From: Nitrospirota bacterium
GTDB taxonomy: Bacteria > Nitrospirota > Thermodesulfovibrionia > Thermodesulfovibrionales > SM23-35
Length of the DNA stretch: 64,000 bases
Assembly (NCBI GenBank): GCA_040754395.1
Contig: JBFMCL010000019.1
Span: 1 to 64,000 of the forward strand
Direction: 5' to 3'
The translations under genes were made by a program, and so were the position numbers. Positions 7,863-15,085 of this stretch are shown here, one piece after another; position 1 is the stretch's first letter; every line of letters starts with the position of its first letter. Below the pieces are notes generated by a model. It was not told the origin of the DNA. It made no database searches and saw nothing but the letters and a program-made list of their open reading frames with translations.

Positions 7863-8342
7863 ATGGAAGAAGAGATCATAGACCAGATCCTGGCATCGTA
7901 CAGGGGAACAAGAAATGAGATTGTCCCGATCCTGCAGGAGGTGCAGGAGAACCTCGGGTACCTGCCTGAGGAGGTAATGCGGGAAATCGCGCGGTTTGTG
8001 AATGTCCCGGAGAGCCATCTGTATTCAATCGCATCCTTTTATGCCCAGTTCAGAACACTGCCACTGGGCAAAAAAAGAGTGGCGGTGTGCAGGGGCACTG
8101 CCTGTCATATTCGCGGCGCACCCCGGATCCTCCACGAGATCGAGGACTCGATTCATCTGAAGGAAGGCGAGACATCCGAGGACCTCGAATACACCCTTGA
8201 AACAGTTGCCTGTATTGGCTGCTGTGCGCTTGCCCCCTGCATACGGATAAACAGGGAAGTTGCAGGGGACATGACCCCGGAAAAGGCGAAAAACCTTTTC
8301 GACGGAAACGGAAATGGCAACGGAGGCACGAGTGCCGGATAA
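7863..8342 (+). CDS. NuoE-like 2Fe-2S subunit (159 aa)
   Basis: Thioredoxin-fold [2Fe-2S] protein of the NuoE/HoxE/HndA family. The four ligands are visible in CRGTAC (about residues 78-83) and CIGCC (about 119-123). The helical N-terminal part has the usual LQEVQENLGYLPEEVM and SFYAQFRTLPLGK stretches. The C-terminus is a Gly/Asn-rich tail. It overlaps the start region of NuoF. In such modules NuoE and NuoF form the NADH-oxidising or NAD-reducing unit. Confidence 0.9.
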   Translation: MEEEIIDQILASYRGTRNEIVPILQEVQENLGYLPEEVMREIARFVNVPESHLYSIASFYAQFRTLPLGKKRVAVCRGTACHIRGAPRILHEIEDSIHLKEGETSEDLEYTLETVACIGCCALAPCIRINREVAGDMTPEKAKNLFDGNGNGNGGTSAG

Positions 8343-9954
8343 CCAGCGTACGATCCTTATATGTCAGGGCACCGGCTGTGTTTCGGGAGGCGCCGAACAT
8401 CTCTGCACTGCGCTCACGGAGGAATTCAAAAGCGATGCGGAGAACGGTGACATCCTGGTAAAACGCACAGGATGCCACGGGTTCTGCCAGCAGGGACCGT
8501 TAGTGGTGATCGAACCGGAGGGTATTTTCTACACGAAGGTGAAAAACGAGGATTTGCCCGAGGTAGTCGAATCCCTTGCACCGGGACGCGTACCCGTGAA
8601 CCGGCTCCTGTATCATGATCCCCTTACCCATACCCCGATTGTGCACTACCGGAAGATTCCTTTCTACAGCAGGCAGGAAAGGACAATATTACAGCACTGC
8701 GGCAGCATTGATCCTGAAAATATTGACGACTACATTCAGGTTGGCGGGTACAAGGCATTGCATAAGGCGATCTCTCATATGACCCCTGAGGCAATTCTCG
8801 CGGAGGTGACCCGATCGGGGCTGAGGGGGCTGGGAGGAGCAGGCTTTCCCGCCGGCCGGAAATGGGAATCCTGCCGCAGCGCGCCGGGAGACATTAAGTA
8901 TGTCATCTGCAATGCCGATGAAGGTGACCCCGGAGCATTCCAGGACCGTTCGGTCATGGAGGGAAATCCTCATTCGGTCATTGAGGGAATGATTATTGCC
9001 GGCTACGCAATAGGAGCGCACAAGGGGTTCATCTATGTGAGGGCAGAGTATCCTCTTGCAGTCAGCCGGCTGAAGACCGCGATAGAACAGGCGAGGCAGG
9101 AAGGCCTGCTGGGAGAGAACATCCTGGACAGTGAGTTCAGCTTTGATCTGGAGATATTCCAGGGCGCGGGCGCATTTGTGTGCGGAGAATCAACAGCCCT
9201 GGTCCGCTCAATAGAAGGCAAGAGGGGGATGCCGAAACCGATGCCGCGTCCGCGGACTACAGAAGAAGGACTGTGGAACAGACCGACGCTTCTCAACAAT
9301 GTGAAAACTTTTGCGAATATCCCCTTGATTATCACGAACGGTTCAGAGTGGTTTGCCCGGAGGGGGACAGAGAAATGCAAGGGCACCGCGGTCTTTTCTC
9401 TTACCGGAAAGGTCAGGAACTGTGGTCTCATCGAGGTCCCGATGGGGGCAACGCTGAGAGAGATAATCTTTGATATCGGCGGCGGAGTTGAGGACGGAAA
9501 GGAACTGAAAGCGGTTCAGACCGGAGGACCCTCGGGCGGATGCCTCCCGGCAGATATGGTAGACATGCCGGTGGATTTCGACTCGCTTACGAAGGCTGGC
9601 TCGATCATGGGATCGGGGGGGCTGGTGGTAATGGACCAGGATACCTGCATGGTGGATGTCGCACGCTACTTCCTTGATTTTAACCAGAGAGAATCCTGCG
9701 GCCAGTGCATCCCTTGCAGGCTCGGGACCCGCCAGATGTTCGAGATACTGGAGGATATTACAAGGGGGAAAGGAAGGCCGGGGGACATCGGACTCCTCCT
9801 TGAAATGGGAGACTCTATAAAAAAGGGTTCGATATGCGGACTTGGCAAAACGGCTCCCAACCCCGTGATTACCACGATCCGCTATTTCCGGGATGAGTAT
9901 GAAGCGCATATACATGACAAACGTTGTCCGGCAGGAGTATGCGGCATAGAATGA
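8332..9954 (+). CDS. NuoF-like NADH-binding FMN/4Fe-4S subunit (about 540 aa)
   Basis: An N-terminal thioredoxin-like 2Fe-2S domain (CQGTGCVSGG and TGCHGFC) is followed by the NuoF core. The core shows the NADH/FMN signature GLGGAGFPAGRKWE, then NADEGDPGAFQDRSVMEGNP. The 4Fe-4S ligands are in ESCGQCIPCRLGTRQ and the following GSICGLGKTAPNP. It ends at KRCPAGVCGIE, without the extra C-terminal ferredoxin domain seen in HydB/HndC proteins. The GTG at 8332 has GGAGG 6 nt upstream and is preferred; an ATG at 8314 in the same frame is the alternative. It should oxidise or reduce NAD(H) and exchange electrons with the NuoE, ferredoxin and NuoG-like partners. Confidence 0.9.
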   Translation: MPDNQRTILICQGTGCVSGGAEHLCTALTEEFKSDAENGDILVKRTGCHGFCQQGPLVVIEPEGIFYTKVKNEDLPEVVESLAPGRVPVNRLLYHDPLTHTPIVHYRKIPFYSRQERTILQHCGSIDPENIDDYIQVGGYKALHKAISHMTPEAILAEVTRSGLRGLGGAGFPAGRKWESCRSAPGDIKYVICNADEGDPGAFQDRSVMEGNPHSVIEGMIIAGYAIGAHKGFIYVRAEYPLAVSRLKTAIEQARQEGLLGENILDSEFSFDLEIFQGAGAFVCGESTALVRSIEGKRGMPKPMPRPRTTEEGLWNRPTLLNNVKTFANIPLIITNGSEWFARRGTEKCKGTAVFSLTGKVRNCGLIEVPMGATLREIIFDIGGGVEDGKELKAVQTGGPSGGCLPADMVDMPVDFDSLTKAGSIMGSGGLVVMDQDTCMVDVARYFLDFNQRESCGQCIPCRLGTRQMFEILEDITRGKGRPGDIGLLLEMGDSIKKGSICGLGKTAPNPVITTIRYFRDEYEAHIHDKRCPAGVCGIE

Positions 9955-9986
9955 ATCAATTGCCTGACTGAGAAAAGGAGGGCCCG

Positions 9987-12656
9987 ATGGGAAGAGTTGG
10001 CTGCATAATTGACGGCAGAAAGACAGAGACCTGGCAGGGTGCAACCATCCTTGAAACGGCTTTGGAGAACAAAATCTATATCCCGCACCTCTGTTTTCAC
10101 CCGGATCTGAAACCTGCAGGGGCATGCCGTGTCTGCCTGGTCGCGCTTGACAACGGCAAACTGGTGACTTCCTGCCGAACCCCTGTGCAGGAAGGGATGA
10201 CGATATCCACTCACAGTGATGAGGTCGACAGGGCAAGACGGCCTGTAGTCGAGATGATCGTTGCCAACCATCATATGGACTGCAGGAACTGCCTGAAGAA
10301 AGGGCAGTGTGCGCTGCAGAAGATCATGGCATATATGAAGATCGACAAGCAGAAAATCCGTCAGAACCTGCGGCTGCCGCAGTCTGGATTGCCTGTTGAT
10401 GATTCAAATCCTTTTTTCCAGCGGGATCACAACAAGTGCATCCTCTGTGGCCTCTGTGTAAGTACCTGTCGTGAGATTGCGAAAGTCGATGCCATCGATT
10501 TTGCGGGAAGGGGCATTCATACAAAAATATCCGCATTTGGTGATAAGGCGATAGCAGAATCATCATGTGTTTCATGCGGAGAGTGCGTGATCCGCTGTCC
10601 TGTCGGCGCGCTTGCGGTAAGAAATCCGGAGAAACCGCTGCAGCAGATCAGGTCTGTATGCCCGCACTGCGGTGTAGGATGCGGGATCTATCTCGGCATC
10701 AGAGACCATAAAATCGTTCATGTGAAGGGTGATGCGGCAAACCCGGTCAATTATGGCAATCTCTGCGTAAGAGGAAGGTTTGGCATGGGGTTTGTGCATT
10801 CACCTGACAGACTGAAAAACCCCTTAATAAGAGGGAAGGCAGGTTCGGGAAAAGGGGAGTGTACAGAATCCTCCTGGGATGAAGCCCTCGGCCTGATCGC
10901 CAGAAATCTGCAGAAGTTCCAGGGAGACGAGTTTGCGCTCATCGCATCAGTACGTTTCAGCAATGAAGACGCCTATGTGGCGCAGAAATTCGCCCGGGCA
11001 GTTATGTCCAGCAATAACATCGACACCCCGGCAAGGCTGTACTATGGTCCGAATATCTCCGCATTCCGTAATACGGGACAATGTGTCGGGTTTGCTCCGC
11101 ATACTGCAGATGAAAACGGCTTCCCGGGTGCGGCCGGACACATTCCGGAGCAGATTGAACAGGCGGCTTCTGTCCTTGTTGCAGGTGCAAACATCACCCA
11201 ATCGCATCCTGTACTCGGACTGAAAATACTACGGGCCGTCGAACACGGTGCCAGTCTTCTTGTTATCAGCCCGAATGAAACTGACCTTTCCCTCCGCGCG
11301 GAAAAGTGGCTGAAGCCCTATCCCGGTACGGAACTGGCGGTTATTATGGGCATGTGCAGTGTAATCGTTGAAGAGGAGCTGTCTGACCGTGCATTCACAG
11401 AGATGTATTGCAGCAATTTCGGGGAGTTCAGGGAATCTGTCGATGAATTTTCCCTTGGAAGGGTTGAGAGAATAACCGGTGTTCCCCGGGATCTCATCGA
11501 GGATGCCGCACGGATATATGCATCTCGCAAGCCTGCAGCGGTTTTCTGGGGATCCGGAATTACCCAGTATTCTCACGGGACGGACAATGTACGTGCGCTG
11601 ATAAACCTTGCAATCCTTACCGCAAACATCATGCATCCCCTTGCGCTCAATCCCCTTGCGGAGCAGAGCAATGCACTGGGGGCGTGCGATATGGGATGCA
11701 TGCCGGATTACTATCCGTGCTATCAGCCTGTTGGTTCCCCGGAGATACGGGAAAAATTTGAATCGCTGTGGGACTGCACCCTGAATCCCGCTCCAGGTCT
11801 CACCCTTGCAGAAATATTCGATGCCACGCTCGCAGGAAGAATCAAGGCGCTCTATATTATCGGAGCGGACCCGGCTTCATCCCTTGCTCCCGCGAAAAAA
11901 GTGCACGCTGCGCTGAAAAAGGCTAAATTTGTCGTGTATCAGGATATGTTCCTTACTGAAACGGCAAAATATGCCCATGTGATCCTGCCGGCGGCGAGCT
12001 TTGCCGAAAAGAACGGCACGATCATCAATACTGAGGGAAAGGCGCAGAGCATAAGGAAAGCACTCGAGCCGGAAGGGAATTCGCGTGCTGACTGGGCGAT
12101 ACTGAGCGAACTGGCAACAAGGATGAAAAACACCGGCTTTGCCTACGGAAATGACGATGACATACTGTCCGAGGTGCTTTCCGTTATTCAGAGCATGCCC
12201 GAACAAATAGGCAGGTTCAGGCTGTTCCCTCTCCGGTATGCATCACCGGCCGAGGTAACCGATGTGGATTACCCGATTATCCTGACCACTGAATGCGATC
12301 TCTATTCTTCAGACATCGTGTCGGAGAAAGTCGGGGGGCTCTGCACGCTGAGGACGAAGAATTGTGTAGAGATCAATCAAAGGGATGCCGACGATTTTGA
12401 AATCCCTGATGGTGAGACGATTCGGATCATTTCCCGGCATGGCGCCATAGAGACCGATGCGCGGATATCGCATGGAACTCCTTCCGGGATTGCGGTCATA
12501 CGGATGGAGCAGGAAAAGATCAATCAGCTGATGAATCCGGTGCGTGATGAAATGTCCGGGACGCCGGAGATGAAAATATGCGCCGTCAGATTCGAAAAGG
12601 GAAGGCAACGCAGGAAAAGATCCGGAAACAGTGAAATTGCTGCCCGTGGTGTGTAA
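9987..12656 (+). CDS. NuoG/formate dehydrogenase alpha-like molybdopterin protein lacking the Mo-ligand Cys/Sec (889 aa)
   Basis: The N-terminus is NuoG-like: a 2Fe-2S domain (CFHP...GACRVC, then SC), a His/Cys 4Fe-4S group (HHMDCRNCLKKGQC), and two 4Fe-4S groups (CILCGLCVSTC, CVSCGECVIRCPVGA). The large MopB part starts with CPHCGVGCGIYLG (about residue 230). In formate dehydrogenases the Mo ligand lies in a motif like ARV-U/C-HGP. Here it reads ARLYYGP, with Tyr352-Tyr353 replacing both the Cys/Sec and the neighbouring His. Formate oxidation is therefore unlikely. Gene order suggests an electron-transfer scaffold for NuoEF, ferredoxin and glutamate synthase. A strong ribosome site (AAAGGAGGGC) precedes the ATG. 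A catalytic role on another substrate cannot be excluded. Confidence 0.85.
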   Translation: MGRVGCIIDGRKTETWQGATILETALENKIYIPHLCFHPDLKPAGACRVCLVALDNGKLVTSCRTPVQEGMTISTHSDEVDRARRPVVEMIVANHHMDCRNCLKKGQCALQKIMAYMKIDKQKIRQNLRLPQSGLPVDDSNPFFQRDHNKCILCGLCVSTCREIAKVDAIDFAGRGIHTKISAFGDKAIAESSCVSCGECVIRCPVGALAVRNPEKPLQQIRSVCPHCGVGCGIYLGIRDHKIVHVKGDAANPVNYGNLCVRGRFGMGFVHSPDRLKNPLIRGKAGSGKGECTESSWDEALGLIARNLQKFQGDEFALIASVRFSNEDAYVAQKFARAVMSSNNIDTPARLYYGPNISAFRNTGQCVGFAPHTADENGFPGAAGHIPEQIEQAASVLVAGANITQSHPVLGLKILRAVEHGASLLVISPNETDLSLRAEKWLKPYPGTELAVIMGMCSVIVEEELSDRAFTEMYCSNFGEFRESVDEFSLGRVERITGVPRDLIEDAARIYASRKPAAVFWGSGITQYSHGTDNVRALINLAILTANIMHPLALNPLAEQSNALGACDMGCMPDYYPCYQPVGSPEIREKFESLWDCTLNPAPGLTLAEIFDATLAGRIKALYIIGADPASSLAPAKKVHAALKKAKFVVYQDMFLTETAKYAHVILPAASFAEKNGTIINTEGKAQSIRKALEPEGNSRADWAILSELATRMKNTGFAYGNDDDILSEVLSVIQSMPEQIGRFRLFPLRYASPAEVTDVDYPIILTTECDLYSSDIVSEKVGGLCTLRTKNCVEINQRDADDFEIPDGETIRIISRHGAIETDARISHGTPSGIAVIRMEQEKINQLMNPVRDEMSGTPEMKICAVRFEKGRQRRKRSGNSEIAARGV

Positions 12657-12713
12657 CAGGAGCCTGCAGAGCTTTCCTGCGTGCACGGGGCGGCAGCGCA
12701 GAAGGAATGCATG

Positions 12714-13691
12714 ATGAACAGGACTATGCTGGCAATTCTGAAAATACTGGAACAGCACCAGGGTACTGTGCTCGGTTCACGGGAGATATCACGGCAGTTG
12801 AAGCTGCACGGGATTAATCTCACAGAAAGGACTGTCCGTTACCATCTCAGGATACTCGATGAACGGGGGTTTACCCGGGTGTTCGGAAAAGAGGGAAGAA
12901 TGATCACCGGGAAGGGCAGGGAGGAACTCCCGCAGGCGCTTGTATCAGAAAAGGTCGGGTTTGTGATCAGCAGGATCGAGACCCTCTCGTACCTTACAAA
13001 CCTGGACTTTGCACACAACCAGGGCGATGTCATCCTGAATGTCTCTTGGTTTCCTGAAGAGCATCTGAGTGACGCGATTGCCGTCATGGAACCGGTGTTT
13101 GCCTCCCCGTATGTGATGTCTGATAAAGTCATGCTCAGGAGGGCAGGTGAAAAGATCGGAGCGGTCGCTGTCCCTGAGGGACAGGTGGGATTCGGTACGG
13201 TATGCAGCGTGACGATTAACGGGATTTTCCTGAAGGCGGGTATCCCGGTCACATCCAGATTCGGAGGGGTGCTGCAGATTGAGGACTCCGAGCCCTCGCG
13301 ATACACGGCACTCATCAGTTACGAAGGTTCGTCTCTTGACCCGCTCGAGATATTCATAAAGAGCAGGATGACGGATGTTACAGGGGCAGTAAGAAATCAT
13401 TCGGGAAAGGTCCTGGCAAGCTTCAGGGAAATACCGGTGGTGAGCATGGAAAAGGCGGACGAGATGCGCAGAGTGATGGAGCAGAATAGCATCCGGGGCA
13501 TACTGCTTATCGGCAACCCCAATCAGCCGCTTCTGGAAATGCCGGTGGGTATGGATAAAGCGGGTATGGTAATCGTCGGAGGACTGAACCCGATCGCCGC
13601 ACTCGAAGAATCAGGGATACCGTCGGTCACAAAGGCGATGTCGACTCTGCATGCATTTGCGGACCTTGGGGACTTCAGAGAACTCCTTTAG
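12714..13691 (+). CDS. NrpR-like transcriptional repressor, copy 2
   Basis: A close paralogue of the regulator at 4592: winged helix with SREISRQLKLHGINLTERTV, then the NrpR/DUF128 domain with GFGTVCSVTINGIFLKAGIP, ASFREIPV and GGLNPIAALEESGI. It follows the NuoG-like gene by under 60 nt and probably ends the operon. The ATG at 12714 has GAAGGA 7 nt upstream; ATG 12711 and GTG 12681 are alternatives in the same frame. Two such regulators around one glutamate synthase operon suggest heteromeric or cross-regulation, though nothing in the sequence proves it. Confidence 0.85.
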   Translation: MNRTMLAILKILEQHQGTVLGSREISRQLKLHGINLTERTVRYHLRILDERGFTRVFGKEGRMITGKGREELPQALVSEKVGFVISRIETLSYLTNLDFAHNQGDVILNVSWFPEEHLSDAIAVMEPVFASPYVMSDKVMLRRAGEKIGAVAVPEGQVGFGTVCSVTINGIFLKAGIPVTSRFGGVLQIEDSEPSRYTALISYEGSSLDPLEIFIKSRMTDVTGAVRNHSGKVLASFREIPVVSMEKADEMRRVMEQNSIRGILLIGNPNQPLLEMPVGMDKAGMVIVGGLNPIAALEESGIPSVTKAMSTLHAFADLGDFRELL

Positions 13692-13705
13692 GACTTTGCG
13701 GCTTT

Positions 13706-14704
13706 TCATTCTTCTTCAACCGCTTCATACTTTGCTAACCGGTTCTTCAGCTCGCTGATCTCATTCTTCAGCTCAATCATCTTGAGTTCCCGTCCGATGG
13801 CGATATCATAGAATTCCTCGAGCTCCTTAATTCGCTTCTGCAGTTCCTTCTGTACTTTTTTCTGCTCGGTAATGTCACGCGCAACCCCTAAAACCAGCTT
13901 TTCTTCGACCATCGGGAAACAGTTCCATGAGATCCAACGGAAGGGGCCGTCTTTGCTGAGATAGCGGGTTTCAAAATCGCGGACTTCTTTCCCGTCTGAC
14001 AGCGCCTGCATGGCGATGACAGATGGCTGTCTGTCATCAGGATGCACAAACTCAAGAAAGGGCTTTGACATCAGTTCTTCTCTCGGCCAGCCGAGCACTT
14101 TTTCCCATTCAGGGTTCAACTGCCTGAAATAGCCGTCAAACCCGGCGATACAGAGCATGTCCAGCGAAAGATTGAAGAGGTAGTCCCTTTCATGTTCTGC
14201 CTTTTTGCGCTCGGAGATTTCCCTTTTCAGGTCTGCCATCTTCTGCTCCAGCTTGCTGATGAGCCGTTCATTGTAAAGCTTCAGTACCTCCTCGTGTTCC
14301 TCCTGTGCAGGCGGTTCGGAACGGACCCTGCCCTCGCCGGACTTTTCGATGAGATTACGGATAATCTCCAGCAACTCCGGAGGTTCGACCGGTTTTCTGA
14401 TATAGAGGTCGGCACCGATCTTCATCGCCAGTTCCTCGTCCCTGTCGTCCGTGTAGGAGGCGGTATAAAACGCAAAGGGGATGTTTTTCAGCGTTTCCTC
14501 GCCTTTCACTTTCCTGCATAGCTGGAACCCGTCCATTCTGGGCATGAGGATGTCAGAAATGATCATGTCAATCTTTTCTGTTTCCATGACCGCAAGCGCG
14601 TCTTCTCCGTTGCCTGCAGCGGCGACCTCGAACCCGCTGCCTTCAAGGAGGGTTTTCAGCATATATACATTGTCTTCCCTGTCATCCACAATAAGGATTT
14701 TCAT
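13706..14704 (-). CDS. Response regulator with PAS domain and coiled-coil tail (332 aa)
   Basis: Residues 1-120 are a receiver domain with the acidic pocket (IVDDRED), phospho-Asp in ISDILMPRMDGF and Lys in YIRKPVEP. A helical linker (about 145-175) leads to a PAS domain (about 175-285) ending RDITEQKK. A Lys/Glu-rich coiled coil follows (about 285-325). There is no kinase or DNA-binding output domain, so it probably signals by protein contact. It is the last gene of a five-gene minus-strand signalling cluster and begins 6 nt after the preceding receiver gene. Confidence 0.85.
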   Translation of the reverse strand: MKILIVDDREDNVYMLKTLLEGSGFEVAAAGNGEDALAVMETEKIDMIISDILMPRMDGFQLCRKVKGEETLKNIPFAFYTASYTDDRDEELAMKIGADLYIRKPVEPPELLEIIRNLIEKSGEGRVRSEPPAQEEHEEVLKLYNERLISKLEQKMADLKREISERKKAEHERDYLFNLSLDMLCIAGFDGYFRQLNPEWEKVLGWPREELMSKPFLEFVHPDDRQPSVIAMQALSDGKEVRDFETRYLSKDGPFRWISWNCFPMVEEKLVLGVARDITEQKKVQKELQKRIKELEEFYDIAIGRELKMIELKNEISELKNRLAKYEAVEEE

Positions 14705-14710
14705 CTTCCT

Positions 14711-15085
14711 TCATCCCTTTGCCTGAAGGTATTTCTCAAGTTCTTCCATAAATGTGTCAGGATTGATCGGCTTTTCGATGTATCCGGTGCAGCCTGCCTC
14801 GATCGCCTTCTCCCTGTCGCCGACCATGGCATAGGAGGTAAGGGCAACAACCGGAATCTGTTTCAGGTCATCCGATGCCCGTATTTTTTTAGTTGTCTCA
14901 AATCCGTCGATTCCCGGGAGCATGATGTCCATGACGATCAGGTCAGGCTTTTCCTTTCCGGCAAGCGCGATCCCTTCCTCACCTGTCCACGCCTGAATGA
15001 CCCCGTACCCTCTGTTTTTAAGAATGAAGGTAATGAGGTACATATTGTTCTCGTTGTCTTCCACGATCAAGATTCTCTTAGGCAT
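14711..15085 (-). CDS. Stand-alone CheY-like response regulator (124 aa)
   Basis: A single receiver domain: IVEDNENN, phospho-acceptor in IVMDIMLPGIDGF, then ALTSYAMVGD and the Lys in YIEKPINPD. The start overlaps the end of the kinase gene at 15078 by 8 nt, so the pair is probably translationally coupled. The kinase is its likely phosphodonor. There is no output domain, as in phosphorelay intermediates. Confidence 0.9.
   Translation of the reverse strand: MPKRILIVEDNENNMYLITFILKNRGYGVIQAWTGEEGIALAGKEKPDLIVMDIMLPGIDGFETTKKIRASDDLKQIPVVALTSYAMVGDREKAIEAGCTGYIEKPINPDTFMEELEKYLQAKG

Noticed and set aside
11040-11045. Selenocysteine-type formate dehydrogenase
   Set aside because: The codons at the ligand position are TAC TAT (Tyr-Tyr); there is no TGA and no Cys, so neither Sec nor Cys formate dehydrogenase fits.
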